Counted from the first letter of the stretch, positions 54,852 through 63,634 are shown. The stretch: DNA of 64,000 bases from Bacteroidota bacterium (GCA_016787485.1 JAEUUL010000041.1:140187-204186), one strand, 5' to 3'. Program-made: numbers and translations. The notes: generated by a model from the sequence alone, not told the origin.

Positions 54852-55436
54852 TTATTCACTTTCAGTTTCCTTCAATGCTTCCGCAAGCAGTTGTTTATAC
54901 TGGAAGGCACTTATCTCATATGCACCAAATTGCAGCAAATGCGGATTCAGATACTGGGTATCCAGTAACTGAAATTTTCTCCCTCGCAGAAACTCTACAA
55001 GAAACACAAGTGCCAGTTTGCTGGCGTCACGCACATGATGAAACATACTCTCACCAAAAAATGCCTTACCCATAGCAACTCCATATAATCCTCCGACGAG
55101 TTCACCATCCAGGCGGGTTTCGAAACTGTGGGCATAGCCCATTTCATGCAACTGCGTATACAACTCTAGGATGTCATCTGAAATCCAGGTTCCGTCTACC
55201 CTGGACTGGGAACACGCGGTTATCACTTGTTCAAAATCCCTGTTGATCGTAAAATCAAACCGGTTGCTCCGGTAGAGTTTTGCAAGATTCTTCGGAACAT
55301 GAAACCGGTGGTCCAGCGGAATCAGTCCCCGGGTCTCCGGCATATGCCAGAAAATGTCATTATTTTCCTCAGGGTGTGCCATCGGAAATGCCCCACTCAT
55401 ATAAGCCCGCAACAAAATTTCCGGAGTCAGAAACAC
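54852..55436 (-). CDS. aat: Leucyl/phenylalanyl-tRNA--protein transferase
   Basis: 194 residues from a GTG at 55436. It transfers Leu or Phe from tRNA to N-terminal Arg/Lys of proteins, marking them for ClpAP (N-end rule). Motifs: LLRAYMSGAFPMAHP, the WHMPETRGLIPLD segment, TWISDDILELYTQLHEMGYAHSFE, GGLYGVAMGKAFFGESMFHH and LDTQYLNPHLLQFGA. Near-normal length for the short Bacteroidota form. GAAATTTG just upstream is a one-mismatch -7 box. Confidence 0.96.
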   Translation of the reverse strand: MFLTPEILLRAYMSGAFPMAHPEENNDIFWHMPETRGLIPLDHRFHVPKNLAKLYRSNRFDFTINRDFEQVITACSQSRVDGTWISDDILELYTQLHEMGYAHSFETRLDGELVGGLYGVAMGKAFFGESMFHHVRDASKLALVFLVEFLRGRKFQLLDTQYLNPHLLQFGAYEISAFQYKQLLAEALKETESE

Positions 55437-55511
55437 CCGGCAAATTTCGCACTCCGGCTGGATTTCATGGTCTGTATGTGTACAATTCTTTCATTTTAGC
55501 GGGCCTGTGTG

Positions 55512-55528
55512 TTCCTTTGCCAAAGGAA
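55512..55528. promoter_or_regulatory. Perfect palindrome abutting the trmB start codon
   Basis: TTCCTTTG-C-CAAAGGAA, 8-bp arms with one central base, ending exactly before the ATG at 55529. In RNA it would place the start codon beside a stem; in DNA it could bind a dimeric regulator. Confidence 0.5.
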
Positions 55529-56167
55529 ATGAGCAAGGGCAAACAAGAGAAATTCAGCGAATTTGATGCGTTTTCGAATACGCTGGACTTTAATAACGAC
55601 ACCAAAGGAAAATGGGCAACCATTTTTGGCAACAATCATCCCATTATATTGGAACTGGCTTGTGGAAAGGGAGATTACACCATTGGTCTTGCAAAAAGAA
55701 ATCCCGACAAGAATTACATCGGGATCGATATCAAAGGAAACAGGTTGTGGCGTGGTGCAAAAACCGCACTGGAAGAAAAGCTGGAAAACGTGAGGTTTCT
55801 GCGCATTCAGATTGATTTTATTGAAAAACATTTTGCAGCAGACGAAATTGACGGGATATGGATTACTTTTCCTGACCCACAACCCGCCAAATCCCGCAAA
55901 AGACTCACCTCTTCCCGTTTTTTGAGCCACTACCGGAATGTCGCGAAAAAAGATGCGCAAATCAACCTTAAAACCGACAGTGATTTGTTTTATGAAAGCA
56001 CACTGGAAACCATAAGAGAAGAAAGCCTGAAACTGCTTGAAAATATTCCGGATGTTTACGCCATGCCCTGTGCACCCGAATTGAAAGAAATTCAAACGTT
56101 TTACGAAAAAATCTGGCTCAGTGAGGGGCGGATCATTAAGTATCTCCGGTTCAACCTCAATCCATAG
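55529..56167 (+). CDS. trmB: tRNA (guanine-N7-)-methyltransferase TrmB
   Basis: 212 residues from ATG 55529 (MSKGKQEKFSEFDAF), which matches the family's start; the longer open frame upstream is not coding. TrmB makes m7G46 in tRNA variable loops with SAM. Motifs: LELACGKGDYTIGLAKRNPDKNYIGIDIKG (SAM site), RIQIDFIEKHF, and the catalytic ITFPDPQPAKSRKRLTSSRFL. The 3' end overlaps the IMPACT gene (convergent) by 11 nt. Confidence 0.96.
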   Translation: MSKGKQEKFSEFDAFSNTLDFNNDTKGKWATIFGNNHPIILELACGKGDYTIGLAKRNPDKNYIGIDIKGNRLWRGAKTALEEKLENVRFLRIQIDFIEKHFAADEIDGIWITFPDPQPAKSRKRLTSSRFLSHYRNVAKKDAQINLKTDSDLFYESTLETIREESLKLLENIPDVYAMPCAPELKEIQTFYEKIWLSEGRIIKYLRFNLNP

Positions 56168-56768
56168 CTGAGGAATCTGTAATGAGATAATTTTCTGCCA
56201 CCGCTTTTTCAAATTCAATCACCCATCTTCTGCGCACCGCAAGGGTATAACTCACCCGGTCTGTGTATTCATTCTTCAGTACCCTGGCAGAGTAGCGTTG
56301 GATGAGCCTGTGTATTTCCTGTTCGTGGCTGAAATCCGTGCTGAGAATATACATTTCCTCTATTAATTTTTCGGAAACAGAAACCTGCTCCAATACCATC
56401 TTTGCACACTCACCATAGGACTGAATCAATCCGGGGATGCCTAATTGGGTCCCACCAAAATACCGCACCACCACTACCAGCACATTGGTTAAATCCCTGC
56501 TGAGAATGGCCCGCAAAATGGGCTTTCCTGCTGAGTTTGCCGGCTCCCCGTCGTCAGAAGCTTTCTGTGCCGCTTTATCCGGATACAAAACGTAGGCATA
56601 GCAATGGTGAGTGGCATCCGGATAGGCCAGTCTCATTGCCTGCATTTTTTCGCGCACTTCATCTTCCGAAAAAACGGGCCATACATGTCCAAAAAATCGG
56701 CTGCCTCTTTCACGCAGTGCAGCTTCACCATGTTCTGCCGGTTCCAGATATGTATCAGAAAAAAGCAT
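56157..56768 (-). CDS. IMPACT / YigZ family protein
   Basis: 203 residues. The UPF0029 N-terminal domain is clear: RGSRFFGHVWPVFSEDEV, THHCYAYVL, SDDGEPANSAGKPILRAI and VVVVRYFGGTQLGIPGLIQSYG. The smaller C-terminal domain (DUF1949-like) is degenerate or shortened. IMPACT in eukaryotes modulates Gcn2; in bacteria the role is unsettled, with links to translation. It overlaps the EamA gene by 14 nt and is the last gene of the ribD operon. Confidence 0.93.
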   Translation of the reverse strand: MLFSDTYLEPAEHGEAALRERGSRFFGHVWPVFSEDEVREKMQAMRLAYPDATHHCYAYVLYPDKAAQKASDDGEPANSAGKPILRAILSRDLTNVLVVVVRYFGGTQLGIPGLIQSYGECAKMVLEQVSVSEKLIEEMYILSTDFSHEQEIHRLIQRYSARVLKNEYTDRVSYTLAVRRRWVIEFEKAVAENYLITDSSAMD

Positions 56769-57624
56769 GAAAATTCATCAACAGCAAGGCTATGCCCGAA
56801 ACAGCCAGACCCAGCCATCCCTTTTTATCAATCTTTTCACGAAATACAAGGATGGAAATAATTGTACTCGCTGTTACCACTCCAATATTATTTATTGCAA
56901 AAAACCATGAAGTATTGCCATGATAAATACCCAATGATCTGAACATGGCAACCAGTGAAAAGAAATTCACCAGGCCAAGGACCATTCCACCACCCAGCTC
57001 TTTGAGCCCAAAATGCAATGTGTGATATCTCAATACTGAAACACAAATTCCTATAACCGCTGCGATGCCAAATACGATGGTACTAATGGTGTAATCATCC
57101 ACGGTACTGCCCAAATGGTATTTCAACAAATTCAGCCCTGTATCCACCCCCCCGGAACCCAGAAATACAAGAATCAGCAAAAACAATCCCCTGTGATTCT
57201 TATGCTCTTCGGCTGTTTCCGGACTCATCAGATACACACTTAAAAGTGACAGAATCATGCCGGCAATGAGGGATATTCCCGGTTGCTCACGGAGAAACAG
57301 AATGCTTACCGCAGCAGGAATCATAACACTCATTTTTGAGGCTACAGATGTAGCACCGGCCCCGGCATTCCGGGTGGATAAGCCCATCAGGTAAAAGGTA
57401 AAAATAAACAAAATTCCCAGTGATCCTATTTGCCAGAACCAGGCATTTTCGTATAAATTCAAGGCAAATATATTCCGGCTCTGTAACAGCAGATTACCGC
57501 AAATAAAACAGGTAATATAATTGACAACGATGGCAGGAAATATCTGAATATTCCATCGGCCAAACGATTTAAACAATAAAAACAGAACAGCGCTTGAAAA
57601 AATACTTCCGATTAACCATTCCAT
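56755..57624 (-). CDS. EamA/DMT-family transporter
   Basis: 289 residues with ten predicted membrane helices, in two EamA repeats (about 1-135 and 150-289). Signature pieces include NAGAGATSVASKMSVMIPAAVSILFLREQPG in the first half and GVVTASTIISILVFREKIDKKGWLGLAVSGIALL in the second. It is likely a metabolite exporter or importer of unknown substrate. It begins 3 nt after ribD and overlaps the IMPACT gene, so a riboflavin-related substrate is possible but unproven. Confidence 0.9.
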   Translation of the reverse strand: MEWLIGSIFSSAVLFLLFKSFGRWNIQIFPAIVVNYITCFICGNLLLQSRNIFALNLYENAWFWQIGSLGILFIFTFYLMGLSTRNAGAGATSVASKMSVMIPAAVSILFLREQPGISLIAGMILSLLSVYLMSPETAEEHKNHRGLFLLILVFLGSGGVDTGLNLLKYHLGSTVDDYTISTIVFGIAAVIGICVSVLRYHTLHFGLKELGGGMVLGLVNFFSLVAMFRSLGIYHGNTSWFFAINNIGVVTASTIISILVFREKIDKKGWLGLAVSGIALLLMNFHAFF

Positions 57625-57627
57625 ACG

Positions 57628-58650
57628 TTATTGTGCCGTTTTACTGTAAAAAACCTGAATTGTATCTGTACCCACAGTTTCAGTTTCATCGGGCATTACC
57701 GAAAGAGCAGGTGCCGCGATTCCCTCCTTCATGAACACTGTATTGCTGCGGATAATCCGCAATTCATCCCAGATGCCTGCATCCAGAAACTGTTGCAGGG
57801 TATTGCGCCCCCCTTCTACAAGTACAGACTGTATATTTCTCTTGTGCAAAGCCTGCAATGCCGACCATACGGGTTCATTTTCATTGGTCTTTATCAGGGT
57901 ATGCGCACCGTAAATTCCGTCTTTTTCAAAATTAAAAATAAGGGATGGGGCGTCATCAACTTCCGGTAAATTTTTCAAATGTCCGCAGGCGAAAATCCGC
58001 GCTGGATTCCTGCCATTCCAAAACCGGGTATCCAGCAAAGGTCTATCCGTTTTCAATGTCTCACTTCCCACGAGTACAGCGGCCTCTTCACTGCGCCATT
58101 TATGAAGTAAAATGCGCGCAGGCTCAGAACTGATTTGGGTTCTTTGTTTGCCTGGTGGTGCCAAAAATCCATCTGCACTGCATGCCCATTTCAATAGAAT
58201 GTACGGTCTGTTTTGCCGGTGAAAAGTAAAGAAACGCCTGTTCAATTGCGCGCATTCATTTTCAAGTACCCCGGAAGTCACTGCAATTCCGGCTGTCTTT
58301 AAAATGGAAATCCCGCGGCCATTCACCTCCTTAAAAGGATCTGAACAACCAATGACCACCTTTGGTATCCCTGTTCTTACGATCAAATCCGCACAGGGTG
58401 GTGTTTTACCATGGTGGGCACAGGGTTCCAGACTTACATACAACGTAGATTCCGCAAGCAATGCCTTGTTCTTTACACTGGTTATGGCTTCCGGCTCTGC
58501 ATGTGGCCCGCCGTAGTTTTTATGCCACCCTTCACCAATAATACGGCCATCGTGAACAATCACACACCCCACCATAGGATTGGGAGCTACATATCCTGCT
58601 CCCCGTTTAGCCAGCTCCAGGCAACGATACATAAAACCGGTGTGTGACAT
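57628..58650 (-). CDS. ribD: Bifunctional riboflavin biosynthesis deaminase/reductase RibD
   Basis: 340 residues from ATG 58650 (MSHTGFMYRCLELAKRGAGYVAPNPMVGCVIV). It deaminates and then reduces the pyrimidine intermediate of riboflavin synthesis. The N-terminal deaminase has the zinc site GGPHAEPEAI and EPCAHHGKTPPCADLI. The C-terminal reductase contains ILLKWACSADGFLAPPG, AAVLVGSETLKTDRPLLDTR and VLVEGGRNTLQQFLDAG. All catalytic motifs look intact. It leads an operon with EamA and IMPACT, and is divergent from nhaA with back-to-back -7 boxes. I saw no FMN riboswitch in the short leader. Confidence 0.95.
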   Translation of the reverse strand: MSHTGFMYRCLELAKRGAGYVAPNPMVGCVIVHDGRIIGEGWHKNYGGPHAEPEAITSVKNKALLAESTLYVSLEPCAHHGKTPPCADLIVRTGIPKVVIGCSDPFKEVNGRGISILKTAGIAVTSGVLENECAQLNRRFFTFHRQNRPYILLKWACSADGFLAPPGKQRTQISSEPARILLHKWRSEEAAVLVGSETLKTDRPLLDTRFWNGRNPARIFACGHLKNLPEVDDAPSLIFNFEKDGIYGAHTLIKTNENEPVWSALQALHKRNIQSVLVEGGRNTLQQFLDAGIWDELRIIRSNTVFMKEGIAAPALSVMPDETETVGTDTIQVFYSKTAQ

Positions 58651-58656
58651 AGCCTG

Positions 58657-58664
58657 CAAAATAA
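58657..58664 (-). promoter_or_regulatory. Possible -7 box of ribD (TTATTTTG)
   Basis: One mismatch to TAnnTTTG on the minus strand, 6 nt before the ribD ATG. Confidence 0.35.
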
Positions 58665-58668
58665 CTGC

Positions 58669-58676
58669 TATTTTCG
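58669..58676 (+). promoter_or_regulatory. -7 promoter box of nhaA (TATTTTCG)
   Basis: TAnnTTCG variant, 4 nt before the nhaA ATG and 4 nt from the divergent ribD box. Confidence 0.45.
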
Positions 58677-58680
58677 CCCT

Positions 58681-59892
58681 ATGGTTCGAGATCGGCTCAA
58701 AAATGCCCGATTCCCCCGGCTGACCAATTTGTTCACTGGTTTTTACGCAGGCATTTCCTCCGGAGGAACACTGCTGGTCATTTGCGCCCTGGTCTCATTG
58801 TTGCTTTCAAATTCTTCTCTGGCGCCTTCCTGGTTGAATTTATGGTCTGCCCCGCTGGACCCTCACCTGCCAGGTTTACACAGCCATAGCCTTACCGGTT
58901 GGATCAATGATGGGTTGATGACTGTTTTCTTTTTGCTGGTCGGTCTCGAAATTGAACGCGAACTGCTGGTGGGCGAACTCAGCGACTTCCGCACAGCCTT
59001 GTTGCCGGTAGTTGCGGCTGTGGGTGGTATGGCTGTGCCTGCCCTGCTCTATTTCCTCGTGAACCTGAATCAAACTCAGCTGTGGAATGGTGCAGGCATT
59101 CCCACCGCTACAGACATTGCATTTGCCATTGCCATCATGCGCGGATTGGGCAACAAAGTACCGGCAGCACTCAAAGTTTTTCTTACTGCCCTTGCCATTA
59201 TTGATGATTTGGGTGCCATAGCAGTCATCGCAATTTTTTACGGACAGGGTATACATACCGCATGGTTGTTGGCTACTCTCGGCATTTTCGGTTTTCTATT
59301 GTTCCTCAGATATCTGAAAGTAAACCAGCTTTGGGTGTATTTGTTGCTGGGTATTTTGCTCTGGTATTGCATGATGCACAGCGGAATTCACGCCACGCTT
59401 GCCGGAGTTCTGCTTGCCTTTACCATCCCTTTCAATAAAAAAGACGAGGACCTTTCCCCTTCCGGCAGACTCATGCACAAGCTGCACAAACCGGTAGGAA
59501 ATATCATTCTGCCCCTGTTTGCCCTCGCAAATACAGCTATTGCCATCTCCAGAAGTCCAGAAGATTACTTTTTATCACCCCTTTCCCTGGGTATTTTGAC
59601 CGGACTGGTTGTCGGCAAGCCGCTGGGTATTTTTCTCGCATCGTGGATTTCGCTTCGCATGAGAATGACCAGCCTGCCTTCAGGTGTTACTGTCTCACAA
59701 ATCCTGGGGGCCGGCATGCTGGGGGGAATCGGTTTTACCATGGCCATTTTTGTTGCCAACCTCGCATTCGACAATCAAACCCTCATTGAAACAGCCAAAG
59801 TGAGTATCCTTATCGCAAGCACATTATCGGCTGTTCTGGGTTATTTCTGGCTGGGAAAAAGGCGTGCAGGAAAGATTGATCCGCAGAAGTAA
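58681..59892 (+). CDS. nhaA: Na+/H+ antiporter NhaA
   Basis: 403 residues, about twelve helices, typical length. It exchanges internal Na+ or Li+ for external protons, controlling sodium and pH. The ion-site motifs are present: GIPTATDIAFAIAIMRGL and LTALAIIDDLGAIAVIAIFY, which supplies the paired Asp. WINDGLMTVFFLLVGLEIERELL and HSGIHATLAGVLLAFTIP are also characteristic. Close spacing of the box to the ATG suggests a leaderless mRNA. Confidence 0.96.
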   Translation: MVRDRLKNARFPRLTNLFTGFYAGISSGGTLLVICALVSLLLSNSSLAPSWLNLWSAPLDPHLPGLHSHSLTGWINDGLMTVFFLLVGLEIERELLVGELSDFRTALLPVVAAVGGMAVPALLYFLVNLNQTQLWNGAGIPTATDIAFAIAIMRGLGNKVPAALKVFLTALAIIDDLGAIAVIAIFYGQGIHTAWLLATLGIFGFLLFLRYLKVNQLWVYLLLGILLWYCMMHSGIHATLAGVLLAFTIPFNKKDEDLSPSGRLMHKLHKPVGNIILPLFALANTAIAISRSPEDYFLSPLSLGILTGLVVGKPLGIFLASWISLRMRMTSLPSGVTVSQILGAGMLGGIGFTMAIFVANLAFDNQTLIETAKVSILIASTLSAVLGYFWLGKRRAGKIDPQK

Positions 59893-59913
59893 ACCCCGAA
59901 CCTTTATTTCGGT

Positions 59914-59921
59914 TAACTTTG
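59914..59921 (+). promoter_or_regulatory. -7 promoter box (TAACTTTG)
   Basis: Exact TAnnTTTG match, 14 nt before the ATG at 59936; confirms that start over an upstream in-frame ATG inside nhaA. Confidence 0.55.
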
Positions 59922-59935
59922 TGAGTCAGCTTCTT

Positions 59936-60514
59936 ATGCACAAATCAAACCATATGGCATTGTTGTTCCTTGCCGGAGGCATTTGCCTGTCGCTTACCCT
60001 TGGCCCTTCCAGTTCCGGAGCCCCGGCTTCCCATACCGGTGCACCCGGAGAATCTACCTGCGCCAAATCCGGATGCCATGACGACAAAGCCATTAATACT
60101 GGAACCGCAAAGGTGAAAATCGATCCGGGCACCACAGGCCCATATGCTCCCGGTAAAACCTATACCCTGTCAGTTTCAATCACCGATGCCGGTTCAAAAC
60201 GCTTCGGTTTTCAGCTAACAGCACTCGACTCATTAAATGCAAAAGCAGGAAAAATAAAAATTTCAGACGCAGAAAGCACACAAATGCTTCACAACACATT
60301 TATGCTGCAGGACAGAGAATACGCAACTTATACTTTTGGTGGAACCGGGGCAGATTCTCCCGGGAAAAAAACCTGGAAATTACAATGGAAAGCTCCTGCA
60401 TCCGGCACTGGCCCTGTTACCCTTTATGCCGCATTTGTTTCTGCAAACGACGATGAGACCGATAAGGGAGACCACGTTTACCTGCACAGCATAAAATTGG
60501 AAGAACTTAAATAA
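59936..60514 (+). CDS. Choice-of-anchor-V / Reeler-like exported protein, no T9SS tail
   Basis: 192 residues from ATG 59936 (signal peptide within MHKSNHMALLFLAGGICLSLTLG). The mature part begins with SGAPASHTGAPGESTC, the family signature, then C42-AKSG-C47-H48, a heme-like C-x4-CH. The Reeler-like beta domain follows: YAPGKTYTLSVSITDAGSKRFGFQLTAL and WKLQWKAPASGTGPVTLYAAFVSAND. It has no C-terminal sorting domain. Its neighbour 10 nt downstream is a paralogue that has one. Function unknown; family members may bind heme or be redox-linked. Confidence 0.82.
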   Translation: MHKSNHMALLFLAGGICLSLTLGPSSSGAPASHTGAPGESTCAKSGCHDDKAINTGTAKVKIDPGTTGPYAPGKTYTLSVSITDAGSKRFGFQLTALDSLNAKAGKIKISDAESTQMLHNTFMLQDREYATYTFGGTGADSPGKKTWKLQWKAPASGTGPVTLYAAFVSANDDETDKGDHVYLHSIKLEELK

Positions 60515-60524
60515 AAGCACAGTA

Positions 60525-61400
60525 ATGAATAAATTCTATTTACTACCAGTTGTGTTTATGGGTCTTTGCAGTTTTGTTGTACTAAAAACCTATAAAAGCT
60601 CTGGAGGCCACCCTTCCAGCACTGGTGCACCCGGAGAAAAAACCTGTGCTGATGCCCTGAATGCCTGTCACAACAATGCAAGCGTTGCCAAAGACAGCAC
60701 CAGCCTGGTGAATACTTTGATTTTTTCGCAAGCCGATTCAACTTACATGCCCGGCAATACCTATACACTTACTCTAAAGGCTTATAAGCCGGGTATCAGC
60801 CGGTTCGGGTTCCAGATTACTGCCCTGAATAAATCAGACAACAAGCCAGCTGGAGACTGGGTAATTACAGATGCCGACAGAACCCACGCCATTACCGGAG
60901 ATTTTAATCTGCCAGACAGGAAATATGTTACCCATAGCACCAATGGAACTCCAGCCATATCGTCCGGCCTGGGCCAATGGAGTTTCAACTGGAAAGCACC
61001 GGCTACCAATGTGGGGAATATCACCTTTTATTACGCATCCAATTGCACAAACAACGATGGGTCTGCAGGCAGCGATAAGATTTACCTGTCATCCTTCACC
61101 ATCAAACCTTCTGCCAGCGCAACCGCACAATATTTGAAAAAAGGCTCGCCGTTGATGGTAAACCTGGATGCTGAAAATCACAAATTGTTGATTTCCTATC
61201 ATCTCCTGCAGCCCTCGAACGCAGACATAACCCTCACAGACATGCAGGGCAAAATGGTATTCAGCCATTCGGTTTCCGGAAAAAAATCAGGAAAAATCCA
61301 CGAAACAATGCCACTTCCTGCCGGGTTGGCAAAGGGAGTTTATGTTGCCACGTTATCTGTGCACAGCGAGCAGAAATCTGTAAAATTACTGATACCTTAA
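60525..61400 (+). CDS. Choice-of-anchor-V / Reeler-like protein with T9SS-like tail
   Basis: 291 residues; signal peptide (MNKFYLLPVVFMGLCSFVVL). It repeats the neighbour's layout: GGHPSSTGAPGEKTC, then C41-ADALNA-C48-H49 (C-x6-CH), then PGNTYTLTLKAYKPGISRFGFQITAL and WKAPATNVGNITFYYASN. Residues about 205-291 resemble a T9SS domain (ITLTDMQGKMVFSHS ... GLAKGVYVATLSV) although the usual PNP opening is replaced by QPSNAD. It lies in the same transcript as the upstream paralogue, so a tandem duplication followed by domain gain or loss is likely. Confidence 0.82.
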   Translation: MNKFYLLPVVFMGLCSFVVLKTYKSSGGHPSSTGAPGEKTCADALNACHNNASVAKDSTSLVNTLIFSQADSTYMPGNTYTLTLKAYKPGISRFGFQITALNKSDNKPAGDWVITDADRTHAITGDFNLPDRKYVTHSTNGTPAISSGLGQWSFNWKAPATNVGNITFYYASNCTNNDGSAGSDKIYLSSFTIKPSASATAQYLKKGSPLMVNLDAENHKLLISYHLLQPSNADITLTDMQGKMVFSHSVSGKKSGKIHETMPLPAGLAKGVYVATLSVHSEQKSVKLLIP

Positions 61401-61427
61401 AACCCACCCGGGAATTGTGAACTCCGG

Positions 61428-62483
61428 TTAATGCGTTTGCAGAAACCTGTTCAATCTTCCGGAAGCATTTTGCCGCACATCCATATAAAAGAGGTTGTAG
61501 TCCCCCACATGGTAGTTGGGATTTCTGTACAACCTGCTTCCCGGGAATCTGGGGCGGTGAATCCACAAATATCCGTTGTGAACCTGGGCATCACAGATTT
61601 TCGGACGCACTTTGTTGTCCGTAAGCACGGCCCCTTTATGCATGCTGCGGGCTGCATAGGCTTCATCCAGTTTCCAGGTAACCGGATTGTGGCAAATGGT
61701 AAGTGCGTCGGCGCCTTTCCAACGCGGTTCATGGCCCCACAGAAAAGTACGCCAGCTCAAATAACAACCTGTCTGGGTATCAGACAGGCATGGGCCGATA
61801 GTGGTGATACTGTCTTTTGATATAGGCATTCCCACCAGCCATGCAGCAATAAGTTGCTTTTTCCAGGCTGTATTTCCAATCATTTCCTGCACCAGCCGGC
61901 GGGCATGTTCTGTTCCCTGACTGTGTGAGGCAATCATCAATGGTCTTCCTTGATTCCAATGATACATGTACTGCAGAAAAGCCCTGCGCACATCGGAATA
62001 AGCCGTATCCAGTGCTCCTCTTTTGTCCTCAGGGTGCGGGGTGAGAAATGCATAGAAATGGGCTTGCCTGTAGCGTGGTGCAAAAACCCTGGCACTGCCG
62101 TTAAACACAGAGGCCTGATAACGGATGCTTCCCTTGTCGGTTTGCACGTTTACCATCTGATTTCCTGTTGCTGCATTCCAGATAAAGGAATCATTGGGTT
62201 CGCTGGTATAAGAGGTGGGGTGCACAAAGAACACATCTGCACTGGCACTGTCCTGGTTATTTTTAAGTCCGGGGGGCACCCAGTCCGCAGCATCACTCCG
62301 CCATGGTAACGCTGCCCACTCCTTTTCCTGTTGGTAATCCGGTGCAGGTGGAACGGGTGAGACGCTAAATCTTTCCTTTAAAACAAAATAGCGGTCCTGA
62401 GCTATAATCGGAAAAACAGAAGTGCAACCTAACAGGAAAACACAAGCCAAGGGCAATGTGTCTTTCCAAAAAATCCCATTCAT
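61428..62483 (-). CDS. DUF3089 alpha/beta-hydrolase-like lipoprotein
   Basis: 351 residues, with a lipoprotein-like signal (FLLGC). DUF3089 features: DVFFVHPTSYTSEPND, AYSDVRRAFLQYMYHWNQGRP, and the nucleophile elbow MIASHSQGTEHARRL (serine in SHSQG), plus KKQLIAAWLVGMP and NGYLWIHRP later. It is a predicted esterase or lipase of unknown substrate in the envelope. It is 28 nt downstream of the GNAT-like gene in transcription order, so probably cotranscribed. Confidence 0.88.
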   Translation of the reverse strand: MNGIFWKDTLPLACVFLLGCTSVFPIIAQDRYFVLKERFSVSPVPPAPDYQQEKEWAALPWRSDAADWVPPGLKNNQDSASADVFFVHPTSYTSEPNDSFIWNAATGNQMVNVQTDKGSIRYQASVFNGSARVFAPRYRQAHFYAFLTPHPEDKRGALDTAYSDVRRAFLQYMYHWNQGRPLMIASHSQGTEHARRLVQEMIGNTAWKKQLIAAWLVGMPISKDSITTIGPCLSDTQTGCYLSWRTFLWGHEPRWKGADALTICHNPVTWKLDEAYAARSMHKGAVLTDNKVRPKICDAQVHNGYLWIHRPRFPGSRLYRNPNYHVGDYNLFYMDVRQNASGRLNRFLQTH

Positions 62484-62511
62484 ACCCGTGCTGTGGTTTT
62501 CTGTAAGGTCT

Positions 62512-63630
62512 TTACCACTTTTTCAGGTAACAGCGTTTGCGTTTGTGCTGAATATGCTCATAATTCTTCCACACCTGAATAGCCTTTTGGTTGGATTCAA
62601 GTATCCCGGTTGTTTCAGCATATTTCACCCCTTTGGCAATCATTACCTGCTGCAATTCCGTGATAAGAAGTGCCGGAACCCCCTGCCCCTGATACTGCGG
62701 ATGGACACCAGTAAGCATCAAATCCACCACTGTGGGATTTTTCATTGCCTTCATCAGATGCCACCATCCGAAAGGCAACAGACTGCCATTGGCTTTTTGC
62801 ATTGCTTCAGACAGGGATGGTAATCCCACAATAAAACCCACTACTTCTCCTTCAGCCGTTTCTATCACCTTTACAAATTCCGGATTCAGAAATCCAAAGT
62901 ACTTTTCAGTATAGAACTTCATCATCTCCTCATTCAATGCCACCATGCTGAATAGTTCGGCAAACGCTTCATTCAGAAGCCGGAAGATTTTCGGCGGATA
63001 GGGTTTCATCTGTTCCCTGCTTGTGAAGGAAATCACTTTCAACCCATACCGCTGCTTAATAGCTTCATTCAGACGCAACGCTTTTTCCGGAATCTCCTGA
63101 ATCGTGAGGCGGAATTCCACCCAGTCTATTTCCTTTTCATACCCCAATCGGTCCAGATGTCCGCCATAGTAAGGCAAGTGGTACTCGGATGCAACCGATG
63201 GAAGGTGATCAAACCCCTCCACCAGCATAGCCTGATGATCCAGGTTGGTAAAACCCAGCGGTCCGTGAATCCCTTCCATGCCTTTTTCCCTGGCATAGGC
63301 TTCCGCTGTGGCAAAAAGAGCATCCACCACTTCCGGGTCGTCAATAAACTCCGTTCGGGTGAATCTTGCCATTTTCTGACCGGTTTTCTTTATATCTTCA
63401 TGATTTATGATAGCCCCTATCCGGCCTGCAGTCCTTCCATTCTTTTCGGCAAGCCAGAATTTGGCTTCACAAAAACCGAAAGCAGGGTTGGTAGCAGCCT
63501 GCAATGCCTTGACTTCGTCTTTGAACATGGGGGGTACCCAATACCGGTTGCCCTTATAAATTTGCCACGGCAGCCGGGCAAATGCTTTTAAATCTGCCGG
63601 CGATACGGCTTCCCGAATAGTAACAGCCAT
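62512..63630 (-). CDS. GNAT-like N-acetyltransferase-domain protein
   Basis: 372 residues, no signal peptide. The C-terminal half has GNAT features: VVGFIVGLPSLSEAM, MLTGVHPQYQGQGVPALLITELQQVM (the acetyl-CoA-binding Q/RxxGxG/A loop) and GVKYAETTGILESNQKAIQVWKNY. The N-terminal part (LPWQIYKGNRYWVPPMFKDE, GIHGPLGFTNLDHQAMLVEGFD) is typical of a widespread Bacteroidota hypothetical family. Acceptor unknown. A TAGCTTTG box lies 4 nt before the ATG. Confidence 0.85.
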   Translation of the reverse strand: MAVTIREAVSPADLKAFARLPWQIYKGNRYWVPPMFKDEVKALQAATNPAFGFCEAKFWLAEKNGRTAGRIGAIINHEDIKKTGQKMARFTRTEFIDDPEVVDALFATAEAYAREKGMEGIHGPLGFTNLDHQAMLVEGFDHLPSVASEYHLPYYGGHLDRLGYEKEIDWVEFRLTIQEIPEKALRLNEAIKQRYGLKVISFTSREQMKPYPPKIFRLLNEAFAELFSMVALNEEMMKFYTEKYFGFLNPEFVKVIETAEGEVVGFIVGLPSLSEAMQKANGSLLPFGWWHLMKAMKNPTVVDLMLTGVHPQYQGQGVPALLITELQQVMIAKGVKYAETTGILESNQKAIQVWKNYEHIQHKRKRCYLKKW

Positions 63631-63634
63631 GCCG

